A stretch of DNA of 64,000 nucleotides from Maricaulis sp034670125. GTDB taxonomy: Bacteria > Pseudomonadota > Alphaproteobacteria > Caulobacterales > Maricaulaceae. The notes beneath the pieces were generated by a model, which searched no databases, was not told where the DNA came from, and saw only the letters and a program-made list of their open reading frames with translations. The position numbers and the translations under genes are program-made. The first letter of the stretch is position 1; every line of letters starts with the position of its first letter. The DNA is taken from the NCBI RefSeq assembly GCF_034670125.1, contig NZ_JAXMOC010000001.1:310001-374000 (forward strand), given 5' to 3'. Below, one piece after another: positions 25,557 to 34,824 of this stretch.

Positions 25557-26882
25557 ATGGCTGATCCCAACGATACTCTCGATCCCGAACCCGTCGACGC
25601 CGAGTTCGAACCGGCTGATGATGGCCGTCCGCAAACACGCACCGCACCCAAACGGGGCGGCGTGCTCGGGCACATGCTGGTGTTTCTGCTTGCCTCGGTG
25701 GCAGGCGGTGCCATCGGCTTTGGCGCGGTGCGATATCTACCTCCGACCGCCGGGGTCGCCGCGACCTCCGAAGCGGTGTCAGACGCTGCAACGGAACGGG
25801 CAGCCCTCGGTCAGTCCCTGACGCGCCTGGACGTCCGGCTCGCAACGTTGGAAGACACCGAAACGCCGCCTGACCTGTCCGACGCGATCGGCGCGCTCTC
25901 CGACCGTTTGGCCGTGCTTGAGACTGCACCATCCGGTCGTGCCGACAGGTCGCCGGTCGATCTGTCCGCAATCGAAGCGCGCCTTACTGCCCTCGAAACA
26001 GCACCGGAAGACGCGGTCTCGACGCCCACGACCTTCGATGCGAGCGGGCTGGAAGCCCGGCTGGCGGCGCTGGAAACCGCACTGGCTTTGACCGACGCAC
26101 GGGCCCAGCAGGCCCTCGAGGCTGTCCGGGACGAACCGGCTGCCGGAGTCGATCCACAAATCCTGCAGGCCATGACCGACCGCATCACCGAAATCGAAGC
26201 CGTGGTCGACGGCATGGAGCCTGGGATTGACATCACACCGCAGATCGAACGCCTGACAGGAACCATCGAAACCCTGCAGCGCGAGCTCGCGACGGTTCGC
26301 GAACTGGCTGAAACGGCGCAGGCCAGCGCCGACGACGCGTCACGCTCCATCGCCGCTGTGCCATCCAGCGATACCGGGCTGGCATCGCGGCAGCTGGCCG
26401 CCCGCGCCCTGGCGCTCTCTGCACTGAGGGACATCGCCCGGACCGGCGACGGGTTTGAAGCCGAGCGCGCGGCTCTGGCGCGGCTCTGGCGTGGCAATGC
26501 AGACCTCGAAGCCATGGCCCTGTACGCCCGCGCCGGCGTGCCGACAATCGGTGAGCTGGCGACCGGCTTTCCGGGCGACGAGATCCGGGCCGCCGCCGGT
26601 CCCGGGCGCGTCTTTTTCGGGTTGATCGAAGTGCGCCGGACCGACGGCAGCGACACAGACACCGGCCCCCTGGCGATGACCGCCCTGGCCGAACGCCGCC
26701 TGGCCGAAGATGACCTTGTAGGCGCCGTCACCATTGCCGAACGCCTCGAAGGCGACGCGCTGGACGCCGTCCGAGACTGGTTGATCCAGGCCCGCGCCCG
26801 CCTTGACCTGACGGCCCGCCTGCAATCATTGCGAGAGGCGCTCGCTGCCAGCGCCGCCGAACAGGGAAGCGACCCGACATGA
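25557..26882 (+). CDS. Mitofilin-like inner-membrane protein (COG4223)
   Basis: 441 aa. An acidic N-terminal tail is followed by one membrane helix (about residues 38-62, LGHMLVFLLASVAGGAIGFGAV). A long periplasmic coiled-coil part has repeated LE..R/L.ALE heptads (65-250), then a C-terminal helical Mic60-type region (LAARALALSALRDIARTGDGFEAE...). The family, the bacterial relative of mitochondrial Mic60, typically sits between hemD and hemY in alphaproteobacteria and is linked to inner-membrane shape. Confidence 0.85.
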   Translation: MADPNDTLDPEPVDAEFEPADDGRPQTRTAPKRGGVLGHMLVFLLASVAGGAIGFGAVRYLPPTAGVAATSEAVSDAATERAALGQSLTRLDVRLATLEDTETPPDLSDAIGALSDRLAVLETAPSGRADRSPVDLSAIEARLTALETAPEDAVSTPTTFDASGLEARLAALETALALTDARAQQALEAVRDEPAAGVDPQILQAMTDRITEIEAVVDGMEPGIDITPQIERLTGTIETLQRELATVRELAETAQASADDASRSIAAVPSSDTGLASRQLAARALALSALRDIARTGDGFEAERAALARLWRGNADLEAMALYARAGVPTIGELATGFPGDEIRAAAGPGRVFFGLIEVRRTDGSDTDTGPLAMTALAERRLAEDDLVGAVTIAERLEGDALDAVRDWLIQARARLDLTARLQSLREALAASAAEQGSDPT

Positions 26883-28345
26883 TCCGCCTGATCCTGGCTG
26901 TCGCCTTTGCGTTACTGACCGCTGCACTGGGCGCTTTCCTGGCCCTGAACCCGGGCCACGCCTCGTTTGAGTTTCTTGGCATGCAGACCGAGATGCCGTT
27001 CGTCGTCGCGGCCGGGCTGGTGATCCTGTTCGCGTTCGTGATGCTGGTTGTGTGGTGGGGCATCTACATGTTGTGGACCTCGCCGGACAAGGTGAAGGGC
27101 TTCATGGGCCGTCGTCGCCGCGAGCAGGGCTATGACGCGCTGGAAAAGGCGTTGATCGCGTCAGCGGCCGGCGATGGCGAAGCCGCTGTGCGGCAGGCCG
27201 CCCGCGCCGATGCCCTGCTGGACAGGCCGGCCCTGTCACGTCTTCTGGCGGCCCGCGCCGCCGAGTCCGCCGGCAATCTGGACGGCGCACAAGCGCACTA
27301 CGAAGCCCTGTTGAACGACCCGAAAACCCGTATTGTCGCCCGACGCGGCCTGGCCCAACTGTCCAATGAGCGCGGCGACTTCACCGCCACGATCGATCAT
27401 GCCGCCGACGCATTCCAGCACGCGAAGGGGGCCCGCTGGGCCTTTGATGCGCTGTTCGACGCCCAGGTCGCCAAGGCCCATTGGCGCGACGCGCTGACCA
27501 CATTGACCGAAGGCGAGCGCCGCAAACAGGTCGCGCCCGACACGGCTCGCCGTCGTCGCGCGGTCCTGTTGACGGCCGCCGCTGTCGAGGCCGAAACCAG
27601 TGATGCAGAGAGTGCCCGCGAGCTGGCCGTATCAGCCCATCGTGCCGCGCCCGGTTTTGCACCGGCAGCGGCGCTCGCGGCGAGACTGCTGGCCGATGGC
27701 CGTCGTCACAAGCGGGCGTCGGAAGTCCTCGAGTCGGCGTGGGCCTCTGCTCCACACCCGGCCCTTGCCCGAGCCTTTCAGGATTTGCGGAAATCAGACA
27801 CCAAGGCCAAGCGCCTGGAGCGGCTGAAAACGCTCGCTGCGCTCAATCCGGACCATCGGGAAAGCCACCTGATCCTGATCCAGATCGCGCTGGAAGAGGG
27901 CGACGCCCCGTCCGCTCGCGCGCTCCTCGATCCGATGATCGATGGCACCACACCGTCCTCACGATTGTGCGCCCTGGCGGCCCGGCTGGCTCGCCTGGAC
28001 GGCAAGGACGAGCTGGCACGACGCTGGATGACGCGCGCCTCCCATGCCGGCGCCGACGCAGACTGGTCGGACATTGATCCGGAAGGCCGCCTGTTCGCCT
28101 ACACGCCCGACGACTGGAAGCGGATGGTCTATGTGTTTGGTGATGAAAACCGGTTGACCCATCCGCGCTATGAACGTTTCGAGCGGGCCGCTGGCGCCGT
28201 CCCGGAAACCGCTCTGCTCGACGCGCCGCGTCCGGTGCGGTCCGCCAGCTCGCGCACCGCGAGCTTTGCCGAAAGCACGCCGCGCATGCCGGATGATCCG
28301 GGCGTTCCCGACAGCGACGAGGCCGCCGGAAGCGAGCGCCCGTGA
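26879..28345 (+). CDS. hemY: HemY-family inner-membrane TPR protein
   Basis: 488 aa, start overlapping the previous stop. Two membrane helices lie in the first ~65 residues (LILAVAFALLTAALGAFLAL; FVVAAGLVILFAFVMLVVWWGIYML), then helical TPR-like repeats with the typical RRRREQGYDALEKALIA junction. This HemY is the tetrapyrrole-operon membrane protein, not protoporphyrinogen oxidase. Its biochemical role remains unsettled. The C-terminal ~60 residues are proline/serine-rich and probably disordered. Confidence 0.9.
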   Translation: MIRLILAVAFALLTAALGAFLALNPGHASFEFLGMQTEMPFVVAAGLVILFAFVMLVVWWGIYMLWTSPDKVKGFMGRRRREQGYDALEKALIASAAGDGEAAVRQAARADALLDRPALSRLLAARAAESAGNLDGAQAHYEALLNDPKTRIVARRGLAQLSNERGDFTATIDHAADAFQHAKGARWAFDALFDAQVAKAHWRDALTTLTEGERRKQVAPDTARRRRAVLLTAAAVEAETSDAESARELAVSAHRAAPGFAPAAALAARLLADGRRHKRASEVLESAWASAPHPALARAFQDLRKSDTKAKRLERLKTLAALNPDHRESHLILIQIALEEGDAPSARALLDPMIDGTTPSSRLCALAARLARLDGKDELARRWMTRASHAGADADWSDIDPEGRLFAYTPDDWKRMVYVFGDENRLTHPRYERFERAAGAVPETALLDAPRPVRSASSRTASFAESTPRMPDDPGVPDSDEAAGSERP

Positions 28346-28986
28346 CGCCGGGCGAACACACACCGTGCCAGGTGACACTGGTTGCGATTGTCGGGGGCTC
28401 GGCGTCCGGCAAGACCCGGCTCGCCCATGCCGTCGCCAAGGCCTCGCCAGACGGCTATGTCATCAAGGAAGATGACTATTATCTCGACGCCGCGGGTCTG
28501 GAGGCGTTCGATCCGTCGACCTTCAACTTCGACGAACCCGCGGCCAAGGAGCACGATCTCCTGATCGCCCATCTCACGGCCCTGAAAGCTGGCGAAACCG
28601 TCGACATCCCCCAGTACGACTTCACCCGCCACAGCCGGGCGCCACAGACACAGCATTGCCGGCCGGCCAGCCTGATCGTGGTGGAAGGCCTCCACGCGGT
28701 GGCGTCGCCTGCCTTGGCCGGCCTGTTCGATCTGATTGTCTATGTGTCCGCGACCCGACCGGTCCGGTTCAAGCGCCGGCTCCAGCGCGATGTCGCCGAG
28801 CGTGGCCGCACGCCGGAGTCGGTGAAGCACCAGTTCGAGACCATTGTTGAACCGATGCACACCCTTCATGTCGAGCCACAGAAACCGCGCGCCGACCTTA
28901 TTGTCACCAATATGGGCCCGCCCGATTTCGACTGCCTTGCCGAGCCGGTGCTCGAGCGGTTGCATCTACTTTCTCACACGGGCTGA
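28342..28986 (+). CDS. Uridine-kinase-like P-loop kinase
   Basis: 214 aa from a GTG overlapping the hemY stop. Walker A GGSASGKT near residues 18-25, followed by DDYYLD, FNFDEPAA and DIPQYDFTRHSR, as in uridine/cytidine kinases (Udk) and phosphoribulokinase relatives. Pyrimidine salvage is the likely role, but the substrate is not proven; alphaproteobacterial homologues are often annotated only as 'uridine kinase'. Confidence 0.8.
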   Translation: MTPGEHTPCQVTLVAIVGGSASGKTRLAHAVAKASPDGYVIKEDDYYLDAAGLEAFDPSTFNFDEPAAKEHDLLIAHLTALKAGETVDIPQYDFTRHSRAPQTQHCRPASLIVVEGLHAVASPALAGLFDLIVYVSATRPVRFKRRLQRDVAERGRTPESVKHQFETIVEPMHTLHVEPQKPRADLIVTNMGPPDFDCLAEPVLERLHLLSHTG

Positions 28987-29076
28987 TTTAGGGCTGATGA
29001 AGGGCTTGCCGCCGCCGTTTTTCGCGGCTAGTTTCCGCCGCCTCCCGGCTGATATCAGCCGGAGCCCATGAATTGG

Positions 29077-29152
<76 letters not shown>

Positions 29153-29384
29153 TTCTTTCCTCGCTTCCGTTGCGCTTGAACCCGTGCCGGGCATCAGCTC
29201 GGGTGGCGGGGTTTGCACGCACAAGACGCGCGCTCAAGGTTTTGGTGGTCGAGATCGCTCCGTCGGGCCACAGCACGTCGACCTCAACCCGCCGGGCCGC
29301 GCCGTTCGCCGCAGCGATGATCGGCGCGCCTTGTTCTTTGCGGGCAGCTTCCTACATTCCGCTGCAAGCAAAGAGGAATTCCTG
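29153..29384. other. Gene-poor gap with possible decayed coding remnant
   Basis: No intact gene. On the minus strand (about 29330-29160) a short open stretch reads ...ARRVEVDVLWPDGAISTTKTL..., resembling the ASPIC/UnbV motif found at the end of VCBS-repeat proteins, but with no start and no upstream homology. It could be a decayed gene end or chance. Confidence 0.25.
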
Positions 29385-30236
29385 ATGAGCCAGGCCGAGG
29401 ACTACCAGCCGCCAAAAGTGTGGACGTGGGATAGCGAGAGCGGCGGTCGTTTCGCCAGCATCAACCGTCCGATCGCCGGGCCGACGCATGACAAGGCTCT
29501 CCCTGTCGGCAAACACCCGCTGCAACTCTACTCCCTGGCGACACCCAACGGAGTGAAGGTCACGATCATGCTGGAGGAGCTGCTGGCGGCCGGCCACGCA
29601 GACGCCGAGTATGATGCCTGGTTGATCCGGATCACCGAAGGCGAACAGTTTTCCTCCGGCTTCGTCGACATCAATCCGAACTCCAAGATCCCGGCCCTGC
29701 TTGATCACAGTACGGAGACGCCAACCCGGGTGTTCGAGTCGGGCTCCATCCTGCTTTATCTCGCCGAGAAATTTGGCGCCTTCCTGCCGACCGACGCGGC
29801 CGCCCGCACTGAAGCCATGAACTGGCTGTTCTGGCAGATGGGCTCCGCGCCCTATCTCGGCGGCGGCTTTGGGCATTTTTACGCCTACGCGCCGGAGAAG
29901 TGGGAATACCCGATTGATCGCTTTGCCATGGAAGTGAAGCGCCAGATGGACGTGCTCAACCGCACGCTGGCCGAACGCCGCTACCTCGCCGGGCCCGAAT
30001 ATTCCATTGCCGACATGGCAGTGTGGGCCTGGTATGGCGCGCTCGCACGCGGTGTCCTCTACGAAGCGGCGGAATTCCTGTCGGTCCAGGATTACACCCA
30101 CGTCCAGCGCTGGGCAGCCGAGATCGCTGACAGGCCCGCCGTCAAGCGTGGCATCAAGGTCAATCGTGTCTGGGGCGAGGACTCCAACCAGGTTCCCGAG
30201 CGCCATTCCGCTGCGGATCTCGACGCCCGGGCCTGA
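29385..30236 (+). CDS. yghU: YghU-type glutathione S-transferase
   Basis: 283 aa from the ATG at 29385 with AAGAGGAA upstream. The GST N-terminal thioredoxin fold (LQLYSLATPNGVKVTIMLEELLA, INPNSKIPALLD, VFESGSILLYLAEKFGAFLP) and helical C-terminal domain match E. coli YghU/YfcG, glutathione-dependent disulfide-bond reductases. Characteristic long N-terminal (PPKVWTWDSESGGRFASINRPIAG) and C-terminal extensions are present. Cytoplasmic. Confidence 0.9.
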   Translation: MSQAEDYQPPKVWTWDSESGGRFASINRPIAGPTHDKALPVGKHPLQLYSLATPNGVKVTIMLEELLAAGHADAEYDAWLIRITEGEQFSSGFVDINPNSKIPALLDHSTETPTRVFESGSILLYLAEKFGAFLPTDAAARTEAMNWLFWQMGSAPYLGGGFGHFYAYAPEKWEYPIDRFAMEVKRQMDVLNRTLAERRYLAGPEYSIADMAVWAWYGALARGVLYEAAEFLSVQDYTHVQRWAAEIADRPAVKRGIKVNRVWGEDSNQVPERHSAADLDARA

Positions 30237-30252
30237 CCCTTAAGGGCGCGCC

Positions 30253-30283
30253 GGAGCAGGCCAGCCGGTCGCCGGCCTGCTCC
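30253..30283. terminator. Strong hairpin between convergent genes
   Basis: GGAGCAGGCC/GGCCTGCTCC, a perfect 10 bp stem with an 11-base loop, between the stops of yghU and the LVIVD gene. No T run, so termination is likely but not certain. Confidence 0.55.
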
Positions 30284-30298
30284 TGTTCCGGCGTTGAT

Positions 30299-32203
30299 CT
30301 AGCGGACGCGCAGCAGCATGGCGCTGAGTTCCGCCATGCGGCGCGCATCGGCCGAGGACGGCCCGGCATCCGTGGTTGCGGTATCGAGCCGCTCGGCGGC
30401 TGCGGTCAGGGACGCCGCATCCGCGTCTCCGGATGACCAGGCGTCAACCGTGTCCCGAACCATCGCTAGCGCGGCTTGATCAAGCGCCCCGCTGCGGGTC
30501 AGCTGATCGAGATAGGCACGGGCCACAACCGGCTCGTCCGGCCAGGTGATGTGCAGCTGGGTCTGGGTGTTTGCCTCATCGAAACGGATCAGCTCGGCCG
30601 CCGCGACCTCATTGGCCGTCAGATAGGCGCTGGGCTGGAGGCGGAACACGTCGAGACCGCGGGCGATCTCCGGCGCCCAGACGCGGCCATTATGCCAGTA
30701 AGCCGCCCAGTATCCGCCGACGCGCAAGGCGTCGGGCCCAAGCGGACCACGGTCAAAGAAGGCAATCTCGAACGGGTTGTCGCTATCGGTGAAGTCGATG
30801 ATGGACAGACCGCCACTATACCAACCCTGCACCATGATATCCCGGCCCGGCACCGGTACGATCGAGCCATTGTGGGCGACGCAGTTTTCGATGTCCGACT
30901 GTTCGCCCGGTATCTTGAAGAAGCCGCGAAGCTCCAGCTCGCCGTCGACGATGTCAGCGATGAGGTTGGCACCCCAGTTCTCCGGGTCCTCGGCACGGCA
31001 GCGCGCACCCAGCCCGCCGCCCCACTCGTCCGTGAACAGAACCTTGTTGGCATCGTTGGAGAATGTGGCTGAGTGCCAATAGGCCATGTTTGGGTCGGCG
31101 AGGTCGGAAATCCGGCGCGGATTGACCGGGTCGGTGATGTCCAGAAGGATCCCGTTGCCACCACAGGCACCGCCCGCCAGACCCATTTCGGGATAGACCG
31201 TGATATCATGGCAGGCCACAGTCGAGGCCGCGGTCTGGGCGCCGTCTTCCATGGCGCCGCCAGCCCACAGGCCGGCGATCTCGCCGGTCTCATGATTGGT
31301 GAAAATACGGGGCCGGCTGACAATCGAAGCCTGCTCGGGACTACCCAGCGGCACTTCAATGACATCGATCGAATAGAGCGCTGTGTCCGGGTTTTCATCC
31401 GGCTCGCCACCACTGCACCCGGCCAGCTCGCTGTCCGGACGCGGACTGCTGGTGCCCTGGACATAGATGTAGGCGATCGAGTCATCGGTGGGATGCGGCA
31501 CGAAGGTGTGGGTGTGAGACCCGCGGCAGGTTTGGACGGCCGCAACCTGACGCGGCGCGTTCAGATCGCTTATGTCGAAAATCCGAACCCCGAGGAACCG
31601 TTCCGGGCTCGACTCCGCCTCGACACCGCCATTGCCGCAATCAAGGCGGCCACGGTTCTGTTCAGTCGAGAAGAAAACCAGATCCCCGTGCACGCTGACA
31701 TCGCCCTGCCCGCCGGGACAAACCACCGACAGGATATGCTCAGGGTCATCCGGATTGGCGGTGTCATAGACATTGAAGCCGTGAAACCCGCCCATGATGA
31801 CCCGGTCACCGGTGAAGGCGAGGTCCGAATTCGCGAAGGCGAGCAGACCGGGTCCGGTTTCCTCTTCGCCGACTTCATCGTCGCTTGCACCGGAATCATC
31901 GGCGCCGGTTTCCGCGGTCTCGTCAGATCCGTCGTCATCCGCAGGCTCATCCTCGCCCTCGCTGTCATCGGGTCGACCGAGCGGGATCATGACTGTATCC
32001 AGGTCGAAAAATCCGTCGGGCGGCGGGACTGAAGCCGTCAGCTCGAGATTCCAGATCGCCGTGCCGGCGTCAAACAGGCCCGGCGCCAGGCCTGCCCGAG
32101 ACGGCGGAGCTTCGCTCATGTCGTCGTCCACGGTGGGCGAACAGGCCACCATTGCCGCGCCCAGCGCGGCCAGTGAGACCATGGATCGGAATGTCGCTTT
32201 CAT
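30299..32203 (-). CDS. LVIVD-repeat lipoprotein
   Basis: 634 aa. Lipoprotein signal ending MVAC (cysteine ~residue 21). An acidic low-complexity stretch (about 80-118, rich in D, E, S) precedes a beta-propeller of LVIVD-type repeats (FNVYDTANPDDPEHI, VRIFDISDLNAPRQV, ILLDITDPVNPRRI, LSIIDFTDSDNPFEI). The C-terminal ~100 residues are helical. Such surface propellers occur with DUF305 proteins, as here: the DUF305 gene lies just upstream in the same orientation. Binding partner unknown. Confidence 0.85.
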   Translation of the reverse strand: MKATFRSMVSLAALGAAMVACSPTVDDDMSEAPPSRAGLAPGLFDAGTAIWNLELTASVPPPDGFFDLDTVMIPLGRPDDSEGEDEPADDDGSDETAETGADDSGASDDEVGEEETGPGLLAFANSDLAFTGDRVIMGGFHGFNVYDTANPDDPEHILSVVCPGGQGDVSVHGDLVFFSTEQNRGRLDCGNGGVEAESSPERFLGVRIFDISDLNAPRQVAAVQTCRGSHTHTFVPHPTDDSIAYIYVQGTSSPRPDSELAGCSGGEPDENPDTALYSIDVIEVPLGSPEQASIVSRPRIFTNHETGEIAGLWAGGAMEDGAQTAASTVACHDITVYPEMGLAGGACGGNGILLDITDPVNPRRISDLADPNMAYWHSATFSNDANKVLFTDEWGGGLGARCRAEDPENWGANLIADIVDGELELRGFFKIPGEQSDIENCVAHNGSIVPVPGRDIMVQGWYSGGLSIIDFTDSDNPFEIAFFDRGPLGPDALRVGGYWAAYWHNGRVWAPEIARGLDVFRLQPSAYLTANEVAAAELIRFDEANTQTQLHITWPDEPVVARAYLDQLTRSGALDQAALAMVRDTVDAWSSGDADAASLTAAAERLDTATTDAGPSSADARRMAELSAMLLRVR

Positions 32204-32228
32204 GTGTGTCCCCTCGGACCAGCTGTCT

Positions 32229-32927
32229 CTACAAATCGGCGAGCATGCCGCGCATGCGCGAAATTTCGGCCGATTGGTCGGCGATCACCGCCGACAGGAA
32301 TTCGGAAAGTTGCGGGTCCTCGCCATTGCCCGGCCCGGCCAGCAGGTCGGTCACCATGTCGATGGCACCCTGATGATGATGGATCATGCCGGCAAGATAG
32401 AGCCGGTCAAACTGGTCGCCGCGGGCGGCCTCGAGCTGAACCATCTGCGCCGGCGACAGCATCCCCGGCATCAACGGCGTATCGGACGGGACACCATGCG
32501 CGGCATGATCCATGCCCGGCTCCATGGCGTGATTGCCATGCCCTTGCCCGGATGCCGCCATTGCGGACGCATGCGCCATCCGTGTCGACAGCCCCCGCCG
32601 CTCCAGCCAGGCTTGCATCATCTCGATTTCGGAGGCTTGTGAACTGGCGATCCGCGCACCCATCAAGGCGACGTCCGGATTGTCTGTCCGACCGGCGATC
32701 AGCTCGCCCATCTCCACCGCCTGCCCATGATGCACAATCATGTGCTGCATGAATCGGACATCCGCCGCCGAGTGCCCGGTCCCGGCCAAGCTTATGGATT
32801 GCTCCGGCGTCACGGTGCGTGACGGCAGGCCCGGCGCGCCGGGCTGGAAAATCGGCGGCGATGCGAACGCCTGGGGCGTTCCGGCCAGGATTGCGCCCAC
32901 AACGAAAATGGTCACTGACTTTATCAT
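32229..32927 (-). CDS. DUF305 secreted protein with two ferritin-like halves
   Basis: 232 aa from the ATG at 32927, giving signal peptide VTIFVVGAILAGTPQAFA. Two DUF305 metal-binding-like segments are visible: VRFMQHMIVHHGQAVEMGELI and LYLAGMIHHHQGAIDMVTDLL, each with M-x-x-H-H-x-x-A. The linker is His/Met-rich (GHGNHAMEPGMDHAAHG), hinting at copper or iron binding. It ends 25 bases before the LVIVD gene and forms an operon with it. Confidence 0.88.
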   Translation of the reverse strand: MIKSVTIFVVGAILAGTPQAFASPPIFQPGAPGLPSRTVTPEQSISLAGTGHSAADVRFMQHMIVHHGQAVEMGELIAGRTDNPDVALMGARIASSQASEIEMMQAWLERRGLSTRMAHASAMAASGQGHGNHAMEPGMDHAAHGVPSDTPLMPGMLSPAQMVQLEAARGDQFDRLYLAGMIHHHQGAIDMVTDLLAGPGNGEDPQLSEFLSAVIADQSAEISRMRGMLADL

Positions 32928-33037
32928 GCGCGAGCCCCCCCGGACGCGTGGCACCAGATGCCCGGTCGGAATGTAACCACGCTTGGCGCCGTTCGGGAAT
33001 AGCCGGCCGCGATCCTGGACTGTCGCGCTCCCGGACG

Positions 33038-33517
33038 TCAGTCGGCGCCCGGTGACATTTGCGATTGCATGTATCGCTCCTCACCAATCTTCGCGATCAG
33101 GCCAAGCTGGGTTTCGAGGAAGTCGATATGGTCTTCTTCACTGTCTAGAATATCGGTGAAGATCTTGCGGGTGACGTAGTCGCCAACCTGTTCGCAATAG
33201 GAAATGGCCTCCTTGTAGAAAGGATGCGCTCGCTGCTCGACCTTCAGGTCGCACTCCAGACATTCCCGCAGGTTTTCGCCGATATAGATCTTGGCGATGT
33301 CCTGGACATTGGGCAGACCCTCGAGAAACAGGATGCGCTCGATCAGGATGTCGGAATGCTTCATCTCGTCGATGGATTCTTCGTATTCCTGCTTGGCGAT
33401 CTTGGCGAAACCCCAGTCCTTGAACATCCGCGCATGCAGGAAGTACTGGTTGACCGCTGCCAGCTCGAGCTTGAGGGCTCCGTTCAAAAACTCGATGACC
33501 TTGGCATCACCCTTCAT
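33038..33517 (-). CDS. bfr: Bacterioferritin
   Basis: 159 aa from the ATG at 33517. 24-mer iron store. Ferroxidase ligands E18, E51 and H54 and the heme ligand M52 (IDEMKHSD) are visible, so this is the heme-binding type. The N-terminus KGDAKVIEFLN is typical. It is preceded by bfd on the same strand; both probably run from the promoter at 33847-33875. Confidence 0.97.
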   Translation of the reverse strand: MKGDAKVIEFLNGALKLELAAVNQYFLHARMFKDWGFAKIAKQEYEESIDEMKHSDILIERILFLEGLPNVQDIAKIYIGENLRECLECDLKVEQRAHPFYKEAISYCEQVGDYVTRKIFTDILDSEEDHIDFLETQLGLIAKIGEERYMQSQMSPGAD

Positions 33518-33615
33518 GGCGTCTCTCCCGTGCGCAGCATGCCCGGGCAAACTACGCAATGCCGGACACTAGCCAAAACACTATTTTTGCGAGTGAAAGT
33601 GGGAATTAATCGCGC

Positions 33616-33813
33616 CTATTCGGCAGCGGTCGCCAGATCACCGGGCCGCAAACGGTTGGCCGCGATCATGTCGGCAACATCAGGCAGGCAACGGCCGCAT
33701 TTCGGTTTCGCGTCACACCGCTTGAAAACACAGGCCGCCCCTTTGACAGAGGGGTCGGCCGCAGCGGCCTGAAGCTCGCGGTCACGCAGCGCGTTGCAGA
33801 TACAGACGAACAT
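33616..33813 (-). CDS. bfd: Bacterioferritin-associated ferredoxin
   Basis: 65 aa. [2Fe-2S] ligands C4, C6, C39 and C42 (FVCICNALR ... KCGRC) match the E. coli spacing within one residue. It reduces the heme of bacterioferritin to release iron. An extra cysteine pair (AACVFKRC) lies in between. Confidence 0.95.
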   Translation of the reverse strand: MFVCICNALRDRELQAAAADPSVKGAACVFKRCDAKPKCGRCLPDVADMIAANRLRPGDLATAAE

Positions 33814-33846
33814 GGCCGGTCACTGTTTCCCGATTGACTGGAATCA

Positions 33847-33875
33847 GTATTCCCGCGAATGCGAATGACTGTCAA
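33847..33875 (-). promoter_or_regulatory. Predicted promoter of bfd-bfr
   Basis: Minus strand: -35 TTGACA (33870-33875), 17 bp spacer, -10 GAATAC (33847-33852). The spacer holds the Fur-like site, so iron-dependent repression is plausible. Confidence 0.55.
33855..33873 (-). promoter_or_regulatory. Fur/Irr-like operator in bfd promoter
   Basis: GACAGTCATTCGCATTCGC, identical at 14 of 19 positions to the site upstream of the TonB receptor (10430-10448), and inside the promoter spacer. Confidence 0.5.
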
Positions 33876-33932
33876 CTGCATAATAGGGGCCGGACGACTC
33901 CGATCGCCCGGCACACAAATTTTTTCAGCAGG

Positions 33933-34724
33933 TCAGTTTCCGCGCATGATCGATCCCAGCGGACCCAGCACGGACCCCTCGCCCTGGCCGGAGCCGGCGA
34001 CCGGCACATTGGCCAGGATCCTCCCGGCCAGGCGGGAGAACGGCATGGACTGGATCCAGACTTTCCCGGGGCCGCGGAGACGGGCAAAGAAAACACCTTC
34101 GCCGCCAAAGATCATCGACTTGATATTGCCGGCCCGCTCGATCTCGAAATCAACTCCCGGGGTGTAGGCAACCACGCAACCGGTATCGACATGCAGTTCC
34201 TCACCGGGCGCCAGCTCACGTTCGATCAGGGTGCCGCCGGCATGAACGAAGACCCAGCCATCGCCCTCCAGGCGCTGCATGATGAAACCCTCGCCGCCGA
34301 ACAGGCCTGTCATGATGCGCTTTTGCAGCGCGATGCCGACCGAAACACCTTTGGCGGCCGCCAGGAAGCTGTCCTTTTGACAGATCAACTCACCGCCGAG
34401 GTCCGGCAGGTGAACGGGAATGATGGTGCCCGGATAGGGGGCCGCGAACGCCACCTTGGCCTTGCCCTGGCCGCCATGGGTGAAGACCGTCATGAACAGG
34501 CTTTCACCGGTCAGAAGCCGCTTGCCGGCGCCGGCCAATGCGCCCCACACACCCTGGTTCTTCTGGGATCCGTCGCCGAACACCGCGTCCATGGTGATGC
34601 TGGGAGCCTTGAACATCATGGCACCGGCTTCGGACACCACGCTCTCGCCCGGATCGAGTTCGATCTCGACAAACTGGATGTCTTCGCCACCGATCTCGTA
34701 ATCGATCTCGTCTGTATGAGCCAT
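33933..34724 (-). CDS. TIGR00266/AIM24-family protein
   Basis: 263 aa soluble beta-sandwich protein: IGGEDIQFVEIELDPGESVVSEAGAMMFK, FTHGGQGKAKVAFAAPYPGTIIPV, GGEGFIMQRLEGDGWVFVHAGGTLIERELAPGEELHVDTGCVVAY, and a glycine-rich end (GSGQGEGSVLGPLG). The family is related to yeast Aim24 and often described as DUF124. The cellular role is unknown in bacteria. Confidence 0.88.
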   Translation of the reverse strand: MAHTDEIDYEIGGEDIQFVEIELDPGESVVSEAGAMMFKAPSITMDAVFGDGSQKNQGVWGALAGAGKRLLTGESLFMTVFTHGGQGKAKVAFAAPYPGTIIPVHLPDLGGELICQKDSFLAAAKGVSVGIALQKRIMTGLFGGEGFIMQRLEGDGWVFVHAGGTLIERELAPGEELHVDTGCVVAYTPGVDFEIERAGNIKSMIFGGEGVFFARLRGPGKVWIQSMPFSRLAGRILANVPVAGSGQGEGSVLGPLGSIMRGN

Positions 34725-34824
34725 TGCGCTCTCCCTTTCGCCAGATGGTGCGGCGAGGGTAGCTGCGGTTCGGGCCGGAACAAGCCAAAAGTGTTCCAGA
34801 TGCGCAAACGGCGTCCGCGATCAA

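Noticed and set aside
26879..28345. Protoporphyrinogen oxidase (the other gene called HemY)
   Set aside because: No FAD-binding motif; two membrane helices plus TPR-like repeats identify the membrane HemY of heme operons.
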